Positions 1-14,100 of a DNA stretch of 64,000 nt are shown in pieces; position 1 is the stretch's first letter; each line of letters opens with the position of its first letter. A program made the position numbers and the translations under genes. This DNA is from Ascaphus truei (taxonomy: Eukaryota; Chordata; Amphibia; Anura; Ascaphidae), in assembly GCA_036426205.1 (NCBI GenBank), contig CM071579.1, positions 13,732,071 to 13,796,070 on the forward strand. The letters run 5' to 3'. The notes under the pieces are model-generated. The model was not told where the DNA came from, searched no databases, and was given only the letters and a program-made list of their open reading frames with translations.

Positions 1-2016
1 TGCCTTAGCAAATGGCTGTTAAAATAGAATACAAGAAAATTGGTCTTTAAAAGTTGTTTTTTTTTTAAAACAGAAAATGCTAAAAGTATTTTTTCTTACT
101 ACAGAACTGATTTATTAAAAAAAAAACACACATGCAGGATATTGACTGAACTGCAGCTTTAAATACTATTCTATCAGATTTATTTATTTATTTTGCACAC
201 AATACTGATCCTAACCCTATATGTGAAGCTCCTTATTGGTTCATGTCACTTTCATCACCACACTAGTGGGTTCATTGTTTTACAATAAGCGCATTACTGT
301 TTTGCACTATTATTATTATTATTACAATTATTTGTTCCATGGTCAGTTGTTAACCATTGCAAGTTTTATAAGGGTTACAGCCCCATCACCATTCCAGGTC
401 TAATATCTATCACCCTCCCAGTGTTCCTTTTTCAGTCACCGGACATCCGGTGTGTTGGAGCTGGATTTTTTTTTAAGCGCACCCATTTTTTCTATTTGCG
501 TTCTTCAAGGACCATCAACAGGCAGTCTGAGCCACCTGTGTTGAAGCAGGGATATCCTGAAGCCCCGATCTGTTAGTGACCCTTCAGGACTGGAGTTGCC
601 TACCCCTGGTCTGGTACCGAGTCATATTGTTACTGTTTGCAATCAGACTGTCACGATGGACGCACTTATTAACAAATTTATATTTTGTGGATCCCAATTG
701 AGCAGAGCAAGTTGAGCAAAATAAACTGAGATTTATTCCCTTGATAGGCAAACACACGACAACTTCAGAATACACTTAATAATTACACTTACTGGTATAG
801 GAACAGGGGATAATGTCCAGAAAGGTGCAAAGCACCAGAAGATTGTCTTTTAAAATGTAGTCCTTTTGCAAGGGCATAAATTGCCAGCCCAATCCTTCTG
901 TGAATGTGCAAAGTCTTTTCTGGTCCGTTGGGGTTAATCAGATAACCCCCCAGCAATCACAGTGTCCTAACGCAGAGTTTTGTCCTTGGTTCAGATGTAA
1001 TAAGACTCTTTGCGTTCCAGGAATGTGCTGCTGCTCTTATACGCTATTAGAAGCGTGTTGTAAATCCGCTCACATGGTATAATGAATAACGAAAGACCAC
1101 TGGGATAGCCTTGGTGGCATGTATATAGGATTTGAGAGCCTATCTCCAACATACCCACCCAATCCCCCTCGTGGGAAAGTTCTCATTCCCCAATCCCCTA
1201 CTTGCCCACAGTTTGGAGAGAGGGCACTCTAGGGATTTCCTATTCACACACAGCATGTGTGACAATGCCACCTTGGCTTCTTAGCATAGGTGCACTCCCC
1301 TCTTTACCTGGCCTCTCTCAGGCCGGAAGGGAAACTCAGGGGGTGAACTAGCCCAGATGGGTCAACAGGATTTCCTATTTAGCATCCATCTGGCCAATTC
1401 ACACCCACCTGACTCTGGGTCTTTGATATGCAACACTTTCAGAGACTCACAGGCATGGGCCCAGCATGTTACCTTTTAAGCTTGCATAGGAAAGTGACCC
1501 AGCTCATAGGTGTCAAAACATTTGTTTCCTGTGTGCATTTTAATGACAGGAGAAAAAACAACTTCATCCTGCTTGTCCCTTTTAAAACCTGCAGCAAAAA
1601 TACACTTTATTGAAAATACATGTTCCCCTTATCTCACAATTATATTTTTTATATGTGTGTGCTTGTGGTGTACTCTACTGCAAGCACATACAATCCTGCA
1701 AAATGGGTACAACAAGGGACAGAGGGAAAAATAAGACATGTACAGTGCATGAAAAATTAACCCCTTCATCCCCAATTCGAAATGGGGGTAACCAGCTGAG
1801 CACACTGCCTTTATTACGCCCATTTTCGCACAGTGACCTTTACAATATTTAGAGCCATCTGAATTATCATTGTGGATCATGCGCGCGTGTAACAGCAAAT
1901 AATAAATCCGGCTAAATGAAGATCTCGATTTATCCAAAAATAACACACTCGTAGCAGCCAGTACGAGTTGACATAATGATTTGTCTGCTGATCATCTCTC
2001 GTTTTGGTGTTTGTAG
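1..2016. other. TTC17 intron, upstream part (no exon seen)
   Basis: No TTC17 exon from the N-terminal part of the protein is visible here; the short open frames have no family resemblance and no good splice sites. Positions 506-612 hold half of the palindromic MITE described below. The stretch from about 640 to 1850 is compositionally even, with no recognisable coding domain. It may be an old repeat, but I cannot classify it. The last 30 bases before 2017 form the acceptor region of the first exon in the window. Confidence 0.6.
506..612. repeat. Palindromic MITE, one arm only
   Basis: This is the right half of a recurring family whose arm reads, in pieces, GCCACCTGTG, TGAAGCAGGGATATCCTGA and GGACTGGAGTTG. 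The matching left arm is missing or decayed. Fuller copies are at 5167-5349, 37316-37640 and 40199-40406. The family end resembles hAT terminal repeats (CAGGGGTTCTCAAC). Confidence 0.7.
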
Positions 2017-2128
2017 CCCTGAAGATTATGTGGACACGCACAGTCCATTACCTCCAGATCTAGTGCAACCAGACTGCACAAAAATCGTAGAGCTTCCGTT
2101 CAGCATCCATGCCTTCCAGCACCTCCGG
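2017..2128 (+). CDS. ttc17: TTC17 exon a
   Basis: The acceptor is TTTGTAG and the donor is GTAAGG. The exon enters at phase 2 (the first base completes a Ser codon) and ends in phase 0. It encodes PEDYVDTHSPLPPDLVQPDC followed by a segment ending FSIHAFQHLR, a conserved TTC17 stretch before the first TPR. The next intron is only 118 bp (2129-2246). Confidence 0.93.
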
Positions 2129-5100
2129 GTAAGGATCTGTCCGTCATCCACAATCCCCAAATACCTTTTCTGTGAGCTCCAAACTCTTTACCGTGCACAT
2201 ATCATTCTTGATTTTTTTTATTTTTTTTGCTCTTGTGCTTTACTAGGGCATTCAGGAAAGGTTGAACCTTTCATCTCCTCTGTTGCCCAAAGAGGATCCC
2301 ATCTTCAGTTCACTATCCAGACATGTAGGACGAACAATTGAGGACATGGGGCACAGGATACATGAAAGCCTCCTTAAGGTATTGCACGGTCTCCGTACCC
2401 TTGCTTATGTGCAGTGGTTGACAAATCACCAAAAAATCTACTCGCCACACAAAAAAATCTACTCGCCACCTAGTACCAAACGTGTGCTGCTTGGGCCAAT
2501 ATTTACTCGCCCAGGGGTTAAATCCACTCGCCCGGGGCGAGCAAATGTATAGGTTTGTCGAACACTGCTTATGTGGAATGCAGGATAGAGCATTGAGCAG
2601 ATGTGACTGCCGATAAAAGCACATTCATAATAGTGTCTCACTTGCACCATTCCTTTCCGAACCACAATTTGACCTCAGAGGCATTCGTGCAAATAATGCT
2701 TTGCCAAAGATTACACCTATAGAGTAAGTAAAACAAATGTGTTGTATATTTAATATGGAGTTGAACAAACTGCTTGACAACCCCAACGTTTCTCTTTCCT
2801 ATATGATCATTCTAATACAATGTTTGACAGGCAGGCCCTCGGATAGTTATATTTGGTATGTTCATACAGTGCAAGGTCAAATAAGCCTTTAATATCTGGT
2901 GTTCATTAGAATAAAATAAATCATTTCTTGCTTCAGCATACAAACAGACCTGTACGTTTTCCAGCACCCAAGATAATATTGGTCCATATATTGATTGCGA
3001 ACCTCCATAAATATCCTACATGTTAAATTAAATTCACCTGTCCTTCCCAAAATAATGTATGCATGTCTTTATTTATATAGCGCCATTAATGTACATAGCG
3101 CTTCCCAGCAGTAATACACGTGGCAATCATATAAATAACAAATAATACAAATAACACATAATGGGGAGAAGTGCTTCAGACATAAATAACATTTAGGAAG
3201 AGGAGTCCCTGCTCCAAAGAGCTTACAATCTAATTGGTTGGTAGGAATAATGTACAGAGACAGTAGGAGGGTGTTCTGGTAAGTGTGTCTGCAAGGGGCG
3301 AAGGCTTATGTATGAGGTGTTAATTATCAGCCACGGAGCTACTCATATGCTTCCTTAAGCAGGTGTGTTTTGAGTTGGTTCTTAAATGTGTATAGTGAGG
3401 GTGCCAGTCGGGTATTGAGGGGAAGGGCATTCCAGAGGTGTTGGGCAGTCAGGGAGAAAGGTTTAAGGTGGGAGAGGGCTTTAGATACCAAAGGGGTAGA
3501 GAGAAGACATTCTTGAGCAGAACGCAAGAGTCGGGATGGTGTACAGCGAGAAAAGTTTGCTTTCAACAAATTTGCTCTAACTTTGAATGCAATCGCTTTT
3601 GTAAACCTGCTACAAGGATTTGTATACGTTGTTATTCTTCTATTGTCACAGAATGGCACTTCCTGGGTTCTCTATAATATGGCGGCCTTTTATTGGAGGA
3701 TAAAGAATGAGCCGTACCATGTAGTGGAGTGTGCCATGCGAGCTCTTCACTTCTCTTCCAGGTCAGTAAATCACGGCTACCGCTCTGCATCGATGGAACT
3801 GGCCCAACTGGCCGCAGCCTACCTGCATTCTATCTACAGCAGGGGCGGCCAACCCAGTACTCAAGGGCCACCAACACGTCAAGTTTTAAGGATATCCCTG
3901 CTCAGCACAGGTGGCTTAATCAGTCCTTGCTTCAGCACTGTTGGTGGCCTTGTGGACTGGAGTTGGCCAGTCCTGATCTATAGTATAGAACACGTCTGTT
4001 ATTAAACACACGCTCGCCTGAATATATAACCAAAGTAATCTGCTTTAATAATAATAAGTTTGTTCTTATATAGCACTGGTAGTTTTATGTAGCGCTTTAC
4101 AGAGACATTTTGCAGCACAGGTCCCTGCTCCATGGTGCTTACAATCTGTTTTTGGTGCTTGAGGCACAGGGAGATAAAGTGACTTGCCCAAGGTCACAAG
4201 GAGCCGACACCGGGAATTGAACCTGGTTCCCCTGCTCCAAACTCGGCGCCCGTCAGTGTCTTTTACTCACTGAGCCGCTCCTACCAGGAGCCTCGGTTTG
4301 TTCTGTCGTTACCAATCAAATCCGTTCTATTTTAGGAATGGTTTTGCTTTTTAATGTGCCTTACATTCAATAATAAAGTTATATTGCGAAATTAAAATAA
4401 AACTGTTTTCTGCCTAATCATTCTAGGCGTGTCGGGAGATCTTAAAAAATATGGGAAAAGGACTAAAACTAGAGCAAGAAATAATGTATTTGAATACAGG
4501 CGGTCCTCGGTTATCCGTCGGAATGCGTCCCGCAAACTGCCGGCGGTTAGCGGACCGTCGGATTGCGGGTCCATGTTAATCGGCGGCGGTGACTGTTGGA
4601 TAAGCAGGTCCGGTGGCGGGCAAAGCGTCAGGCGGACTGCATTATGCGGCGGCGGTAAGCGAGGACTACTTGGCAATTGTGTCAAAACCCCTGGAAGGCA
4701 GAAGTGTGAGAGGATAGTGGCTTTCATGTGAAACAAATAATCACATTTTTGTATCCTACTGAATAAAATGGGAATGTAGGCTGTGCGGCTACGGTACAGT
4801 ACCGCGCGGCTACAGTACCGCACTGACGCTTTGAGACTTTGGGTTTCGGCCCCAGTGACTCTTTTTTTAACATTGTATCATTTGCTTCCCTCCAGGCCCA
4901 ACAAGGATGTTGCACTGGTGAACATGGCAAATGTTTTGCACCGAGCACATTTCTCTGCCGATGCGGCTATTTTGGTCCATGCCGCCTTGGATGTATCCAG
5001 CGACTTTCTGACCAGTCACTACACCCTGGGGAATATTTATGCCGTGAGTAGTTAGGATTTTTCCTTTTTGGGGATTTGCCTTCAGACGCTTCCTAAAAAG

Positions 5101-8100
5101 TTTTATGTGGTTTCCTTTTTTTTTTTGGTTTAACTTTTTGTAGCACAAACCAGGATTTGCCGTTTAGGCATAGGTGGCCATCTCCAGTCCTGAAGGGCCA
5201 CCAACAGGTCAGGTTTTCAGGATATCCCTGCTTCAGCACAGGTGATGTACAGTGTGGCTCAGTCAATGACTGAATCCCCTGTGCTGAAGCAGGGATATCC
5301 TGTAAACCTGATCTGTTGGTGGCCCTTGAGGACTGGAGTTGGCCACCCAGGGGCAGGAGTTACTTTCTTTAGAGGGGCTGCCAAGCAATACATTTCATGC
5401 CCCCCCCGACAATAAAAGGCTTGGTAAAGAGAGCCTATCTTTTTTGCAACTCATTTGCTTATGCTTCCCACGATCTGTTAGATGCTCGGAGAATACAACC
5501 ACTCTGTATTGTGCTATGACCGCGCCCTGCAGGCCAAGCCCGGGTTCGACCAGGCGGTGAAAAGAAAGCATGCTGTCCTCTGCCAGCAAAGGCTGGAGCA
5601 AAAACTGGAAGCTCAGCACAGGTGAGAAGCCGTGACCAGCGGCCCCGGGTCACTGTGATTAGCGGGCTTTGTTTTGCAGAAGCTCTATTGGTCTTTAACC
5701 CAGGGTTATTTGCAATGTTTTGCAACAGTTTCTCAATCAGTGTGGGTATAAAGAAATACACGTACACACACATTGCTTATTTTCTTTTTTTTGTGTCTAT
5801 TTATTACGGACAAGCCTATGAATATACCTCTCTGGTTCTATACATGCTAATCTCATCCTCCAAGTGATGCTTGTGCTGTAATTCTTTGCTGATTACTTGA
5901 AATGTGGATCTATTCTGAGAACCCAGAAATATAATTACCTGCGCACGTGAGCTTGTCAGAGGCGCCTATTTTAGGTTGAACACGATATATAGCTGTCATA
6001 TGGTTACTTTGTAACGGAGGATATATATTTAAAACCAGAGACCGAACATGAAACACAGACAGAGCCCAGTGCTACATCCATTGACACAAATACACGGTAC
6101 AGTGTATATATAGGGGGATATCTTTTGAATAAAATGGTCTTTTAGTTTAACTCTTTGGCCAAAGTGTCGTAAGCCCTTTAGCCCCTCTAAGGCAGACGAC
6201 GTCTCAAGGGTCCTAACACTAATATAAATTCTTAATAACCTGAACATTACCAGGAAGAATGATTTTTAATCTGTCAAAATTAGTTGCATAGTTCTAAGTT
6301 TGATTGAAGCTCTTATTAACATGTATAATACCAGGAAAAGCACTCTGTATTAGATGTGTCGCAATCAAACTGCATGCAAGTTCCCATGAGCGTGGAAGGT
6401 GAAATGGAGTGAGCTTTAACCATTTAAAAGTGGGAGGGGGATAGCTTCAATGGTTAACGGAGGATATAACCAGGTGTGTGTGTTTCCCTCTGTAAGGTCC
6501 CTCCAGCGGACATTAAATGAACTGAAGGATTACCAGAAGCAGCACGACCATTACCTGAGGCAGCAGGAGACCCTGGAGAAGCACAAACTGATCCAGGAGG
6601 AGCAGATCCTGCGGAACATCATCCACGAGACCCAAATGGCCAAAGAGGCTCAGCTGGGTAATGCGCAGAATAAATATTGCAGCACAGAGCGTGCACACTG
6701 TTGGCATCCCTCTGACATCAGAGGAGACATCTGTCATGGCCCTTTGCTCCGGCGCCTTTAACCCCCAGGCTGTTGCAGGGGCCTGCAATGCATTGCAGAG
6801 CTATGCGCAGCTGGTCTGGCAGCGACGGGGTTAAAATGCCATCACACAGCTTGTCGCAAAAAGTCCTTTGCCGTTGGCCCAGCACTAAGCGCCACTAACA
6901 AATGTGTGACCAGGTCGTTCTCCGAGCACCGCAATATAATACTCCCAACACCTGGCAAGCTTCAGCTTAACCTGCGAAAAACTCATTGTGTTTAACAGCG
7001 TTTAATTGAGAGAAATGCATTGAGCGCTCAGATGTTAACCACTGAAATTCCCTGACTGGTTCTGGCTTTGCGGCACACTACAATTAAAATGTGTTTTGTA
7101 TGGAGTTTAAGCCAATAGCCATGATCGGGGACCAAACATTCATTCAACGCCGATATAGCCACCCACTTGTTTCACCTTGCCCAGGATTGAAACGCGGGTG
7201 TCTGGGTAGAAAATTTAAATTGAGAGTAAGGATTTAAGTATAAAAATAAAAAAACTACACGTATTTTTTTTAAATGTATATACTGGTTTTTTATATGTAC
7301 CTAATTGACCAAATAAAATCATGTCAGAATCAATTTTTGTTATCAAAATAAGTTAATAATACTAATATTAATGTGACATAGGTTCAACTTTATGGCCGTA
7401 TCTTTTTTCCCCCCCCAACCTCACTACTATGTAACGTGGATACAATGTGAGCTGTCTGCAGCGCAAGGTTCCACACACTAAGGTTATAACAATGAGTGAT
7501 AATGTTTGTAATGGAGCTTGAATAAGGAGTTAATAGCCTATTGGAGAAGCTTGTAGCGCGAGGTGTGAGCTGTGTGCAGACCCTTATAATATATGAAAGT
7601 ATAGCTGCGGTGAACACAGGCAGATTCGGTATGGAGTAGCAATACTTGCAGTGATTACCGAGCTTCTTTTTCCTTCTTCTCCTGGCAAAAACAGACCTCC
7701 AAGGCAGGAGACCTGTATCCCTCAGTCCGTGCCCACCATCCGGTTATACTGTACAGCAGAGAATGGAGGATCGATGCCGCCGCCGCCGCCGCCTTCACTC
7801 CGTTATACTCAGACTCACCAGGAAGTGGTCGGTTTAAAAAAAACTTTATTCAGCTACATAAAACAGATACTGGAACAAGGACAGACAACTAGAGAACCTC
7901 CTCCCACGCGTTTGAGGTTCCCTAATTGTCTGCCCTTGTTCCAGTATCTGTTTAACACATGTAGCTGAATAAAGTTTTTTTTTAAACCGACTTCTTCCTG
8001 GTGAGTCTGAGTACAACGGAGTGACGGCAGCGGTGGCATCGATTCCCCATTCTCTGCTATGTAACGTGAGCTGGATGTTTTCCGGTGATCCGTTGACATT

Positions 8101-11100
8101 AGGACGTGCTCATTTCATCTTGAACACGGTTGAGTCTTGTCTTTTTTTTTTTTGCATTTAATGCTCGTATGTGTGGAAAATCCCAACGTGCATAAATAAG
8201 ACGTAGAAATCTGCATCCAAGCGGTCTTGAGCCATTTCAAAATATTCTTCTCTAACAGAAATCCAGAACATATCCAGAGATCACGCGGCGTTTTTTTGAT
8301 TTTAAGACCGTGATAGGCCGTGAAATAGAAGCTAACTCTTCTTCGGACATTTGTCAAATCGAAGTCAGATGAAACGGGCAGAAACAGGTTCCCCCGCTCT
8401 ACCTTTCCAGATAATTATTTGTTGTTTTTTTTAAATGACGGTAGCTTATCCGTAGAAGTAAGAATGTGTCCACGTCGCCCTGGCATACTGCTGTTCATAG
8501 TATTCAGGGGCCTAAATATCTCTGCCAGGTATGCTAGTTTGGCACACCAAAGTTCCCTGCTAAGATGTCACAAAAACTTGGGTTTCCCTCTGATACCCAA
8601 AAAAGGTAATCTCTCTAAGTTCATAGTGCACAAGTTAACACTTTCCCTTTGATAACCACCGTACTTGTGTGCGTAAAATTAAACATTCGTGCTGCGAATC
8701 CATAGCTTTACAAAGCTCTTTTAAGAGGCCGCTCTTTCACAAAATTTACCATTAGGGCAACTTGGTCTAATACAGACTTCAATTCCATCCCTCATGTCTC
8801 TCCAACAAGGGCTTCCCTATGCAGAAAGCAATGGGTAGGTATTGTCCTATTTGGATTTTGTTGTTTTTATTAGTGAGACAAAGTCTTTGACAGATCCCAG
8901 CATGGATGGAGCACCATCGGTGCATATACCCACACATGACTTTCATGAAAGTTCCACATTTTCTAAGTAGGTAGTCAAAGTATCGAATATATCGTGACAT
9001 CTTTGGGTTTTTTTTAGAAGTTCTCTGAATCATAAAAATTGATTTATCATTTCATTTTCGTGAATGAAGCAAACAAACGCTAACCGTTGAGCTTTACTGA
9101 TAATGACAGTGGACTCGTCATTGGCAAAGCAAAATCGGACTTTAGAAACATTTTCCTCTGTTAGATGACATTTCTATTCTTCTTCAAATTGTATCATCGG
9201 AGAGCAGATTTGTGGTAATTTCTTGTACCGCTTCATCATCTAACATTGTCCTAACATTCGTACGGCACGTTGGCAAAATAAGTGACTCTACTATAGTATG
9301 TGACTTCATTTGCTGAGCTATGATTTCTGTTACCTGATAAGCAGTTTGAACTTTATCGGACACTTTTACGCTTTTTTCGGAGTAGATCGCTTGTTCGATT
9401 TGCAGTTCAACCAACCTTTTTAAATGGTTCAGATCTTTTCTACACAACCAACACACTTGCTTCACAACGATACAGTACGTATATACGACGACGCATGCGT
9501 GTGACTCGCCAGCTCCCACTCTTTCATTGGTGTAGCCGGACTTATGGGCCATTTACACTTGTTCGTGAATATACATACTTGATAAGTCGTAAATGTAAAT
9601 AAACTTTAAAAAGCTGCATGCCGCAGCCAGCTTTGCGGCACACCGGTTGAGGAACCCTGCACAGAAATTGGGAATACAATTATTAACACTTTTTTTATTT
9701 ATTTTTAAGAGTAGGACATGCTTAGGTGATAAAATACTACTAGCATCAAAAGAGTTTCTCGTGCGCTTCTGGGAGGTGAGGGTGCTGGTTTGATGGGCTG
9801 TAAATGTAACAAATAAAAAAACATGTTAAAGCATTTGGGCTTTTACACCTTACAAAGCAATATGACTATTCTGTGAGTGACCGTGGCGTGCTTTCATCAT
9901 TGGCTCTGTAACCGCAATGTCATATGCTTTGTCTCCCCAGGGAACCATCAGATATGTCGTTTGAGCAGCCAGAAGCAGAGTGTGCACTGCGCATGGGACC
10001 TGCCCGTGCGCTACCACCGAGGGGACATCTTTGAAAATGTGGAATACGTCCTGGTGAGATTCCTGCTGCTCCCCTTTTTGTGTTTTGGGAAATAAGGCTC
10101 CACATTGTAACATACATGTATTACTAGATTATCTTGTGCACTTGATATCAACAGTGTCTGTCTGTGTGTGCGTGTGGGAGGGTAGGAGATAAAGGCCCGG
10201 TGGTGGGTAGTTATGGGCTTAAAAGACAGAGTGAGGGGGGGGGGGAGGAGAGAGAGGGGAAACAGAGAAAGAGAAGAGCCCACTGCCTACATCCTGCCCT
10301 GGAGAATTGAGGTGTCCTGCAGAGCTGCCTGTTGGAGTGTCAACGGAGGTGCTGGTCAGGGGAGCCTCCCTTTCACCGGCCTACAGCATGCTGCCTCAAC
10401 AGGCACCTCCATGGTCACCTTCCAGCAGGCGCCTCTAGCAACACCTTCCAGGAGGCTTCCTTTGCAGGGTGTGCCGGCATGGGGACCGGGCCCCTTTACT
10501 CTCCGGGACAGGAGACGGCGAAAACTCTCTTTGTGAACCCCTTGTAACATCATGGGACAAGTGGAGACTTAGTGGTTCATCTGGGCCCAAAGTTAAAAAT
10601 ACGGGGTGAGCGGGGATGGATAACCCTAGTATTGCACAAAGCCCTGGAACACAATCCCGATCCTCATATTAGCACAGCAATGGTAATAATGTCTTGCAAT
10701 ATAGGTCGCAGCAGTAACCATAATAGTAACAAACTCCTAACATTACAAGAAATGTAAGATGCGAGAACGCAGTCTGGGGAATGCAAACACTGAGCTATGA
10801 TGTTTTCTCCCCTCCCCCTATTTTTAGCTTTGGGATTTGGGCCCCGTTGGCCCCACTAGGCTCCACCTGTCATGACTTAACCAGGGGTTCACAAAGTTTG
10901 GGGGGCCTTTCGGGGGTTATAGGATGTTGGTTAGTGTATAAATGTGGTCTCTGTTACACCCGTAGTGCTCTTGATAAAGGCTCTGCTGAGAGCAGAAACA
11001 TTGAGATTAAATTCACCCGTTTGGAACTTGAAGCGACTGTTGTGCGTGTGTGTGTGCGTGTGTGTGTGTGTGTGTGTTTGTGTGTGTGTGTACATACACA

Positions 11101-14100
11101 TGTGCTCACACACAGCACTGTTTGTCCTTTTAATTGTGACTATTCAAATTTCTTAAGCTGTGATAACGATGGTTCTCAAAGTCCTGCTCACGAAGACTTC
11201 CTTGCAGCATTTGACTTGCATTTTAAGGATGCAACTCCTGGTTCTCTCTTGAAAAGGAAAAAACAGACATTTTCTTCTTTATTTTACATTATTTTATATT
11301 CCTATAGAAATATTATCTGACATGACATATCCATCGCTAGCAAAAGAACATGCAGTATTAAAATATCATTCCTGGGAACCCAGCATGCTTTATCCCCGGT
11401 GTCCACCTGAAACACAGCATACATTTAAGTGTGCAACGTGTTTTTGTTTCACCCCATTTAAAAAGAAGCTTCAACTGAAAAAGAAAACCTTTCATTGTAC
11501 AGAATGGTCCCGTAGCAGCATCATTCCCAAACATGGGTTATATGATGCTAAGTTTTTAATAAAGTTACTCTAAGCACTGTGCTACTATTCTCAGTATACA
11601 TGATAGGATACTTTCCCAGCGATGAGTGTTGACTGATAGATCAATTATGCTACATTGCGGGAGACCACCCACATGCCAGAACAGCCGCACGCTCTAACAC
11701 CGCTAACACCGCCATACTACTGTGTATCACACAATATGCTACACCAACTAAGCCAGCATTGATGTGTATATAGCTGGTATATAGCGTGCGATCTCGAACA
11801 GATGATTGAGCTGCACGGCAGGCTGTTAAAGTCTCAGTTAAAATGACTAGTTTTTGCTACAAGTTTTGACCGGTATACTAATCGCGCTATCCTGCGGGAG
11901 GTCACCCACATGCCAATACAGCCGCGCGTCCTAACACCGCTAGATGACTGTGTGTCCCAGCATATGCAATAAAACGATCATTGATGTATATATAGCTTAC
12001 ACTCGGCGTGCGATCCCCAACCGAGGATTAAGCTGCATAGCTGTAACGGACGGCGACGGCTACACACTGGCATTAACCAGTGCCCAAACATCTCTGGTAT
12101 ATATTAGCAAAATATACCTACAGGAAGATACTCACTATGTCTACATAACAGTACCGATTTGTGTACTAATGCTGCGGACCCGCGGGCATTACTAACACGT
12201 GATCTCGGCCAAACTTTTGTGCACAGATAGGTGCAAGATCAAATAATGGATCTTATAATACAAACCATAGATCACACAGTGTGACCCATCATCACAGCAT
12301 AGACACAAACGCATACTGTGTGTCTGAGCTGCAGGAGTCATACCACAAGAGCACAAAACATGAGATGTGGCTCTATCTGGCATTATTACAGGATTAAAAC
12401 TTTGAACAACATTATTACATAGTGGCACCACTGTGAGAGATAACATACTTTTCAGGCCACAATACGTACCTGCTTAATGTATCACACAGTGGTTTACATC
12501 TGGGAGCAGCATCTGTGGAAACTTTTGAGCATTTACATCTGGGATAGCAGCCAGGAGTCGATACTATCACTACATAGAGTCTGATAGATATAACGTGATT
12601 CTTGATGTACATACTCACCTACGTGTGTGTCGAAGTGGCACGGCTGTATAAACACTAGCACAACTTTACATTATACATGCCATGTATTTTCCCTAGACTT
12701 CCACTCCCTAGACAAGGTGCATCTCTATACCTACACTTTAGGGACTAACTTCCTATCACTCATTACTATCTATCTACATACTCATGTATACCTAGCCATC
12801 AACTGATTTCCCTCTCTACTTCATATGGGACTATAAAGGTATATTAATACCTCATCCAAAGGGATCTTTCATGAGGAGGATCAGTGATTAGTGGCATACT
12901 AGAAGGTATACCTGTCGGTTTACTGAGAGGCAAGACATTTTAGCAATATCAGTAGCTTTAGGTTTTTAAGAATTATTTTAATCACTAATAAAGTTTATAT
13001 GTTGTATGTTTAGCGCATTCATAGACCAGGATTTAATACCACTCAGGTCTGCGGTGCGCCCTAGTGGGGATCTTTTCGTGTGTCTCTTACACACACATCC
13101 CTTTTGTTCATTCCCAAACAGCCTGCACTCATGGCTACTGTCCCACACTCGGTCACTCCTACCAACCATTGTGACCAAGCACTGCCATCTACTGCACTTA
13201 TTCCCTCACCTGCTGTCTCTGTAAGCCTCCCAACATTCCACTTAGATTGTAAGCTCCCTGGGGCAGGGATTTCCTTTCCTATTGTCTGATTTTGCTGCGC
13301 TTATTGTATTTTTATAATTCACTGTACTGTATTCTTTGTGAAGCGCTCAGTACACTTTTGGCGCTATATAAATAAAGACATACAATACAAGACATGTGAT
13401 AACATGCTGCTCCTATGGAGTTATGCACTTGCTCATCCTGTTATCCTGTTATCCTGTTTTTAGTTTGGCGAAGACACGTCATCTGCTCACATGACTTCTG
13501 TGAATCTGGACCTGCAAGCAAACCAGAGCGTCCTTCAGCGTCTCCCCCCTGTGCCACGCTCCGTCATTAAGGTGTGGGACATGGATTCGGGCGCTTCTGG
13601 TGTAAGTGAAATCCTGCTTAATCCTTTGATTGCAAATCTCTAAGATGCAATGTGCACGTGATGCATGTTGGCAACCCTGGGTGGATAAGAGTTAGGCAGA
13701 TGTCTCATGTGAATGTGAGGACTATTCGTCTCTACATAAGTAAAAAGTCCACAAGGAGAGGAAGGGGTTTGTCATGACCCTTCTCCCCCCACGCCCCAGC
13801 CAGAGGAGGAATATGCTGCTCTGTATAATTATGAATTGTATGTTTCTATCCATATCCAGCCCTTAGCTGATCCTTTTTTTCTTTTTCTTCCTGGTTTGAG
13901 ATTGTAAGGGGTGTGGTTTGGTAAATTGCACAGCTGATTGGTATGTCTGTTAAAAGAGGCTTGTAACGAATCCTGAGGTTGTGAGTGCTGAGCTGTGTGA
14001 TTGCATCGTAGTGTGGTCAAGTGCAGTGTGTATTAAGTGTGGAGTTGAAAGAAGGTATATAGAAGTGCAGTAAATTGTTAGCACGTAATACTCTATAGTG

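Larger units (their letters stand above)
3762..4895. other. TTC17 intron between exons c and d
   Basis: Contains a degraded palindromic MITE (3843-3985), a reverse-oriented CORE-SINE (4051-4292) and a GC-rich segment at 4497-4850 that may be a further DNA-transposon remnant. Nothing coding was recognised. Confidence 0.7.
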
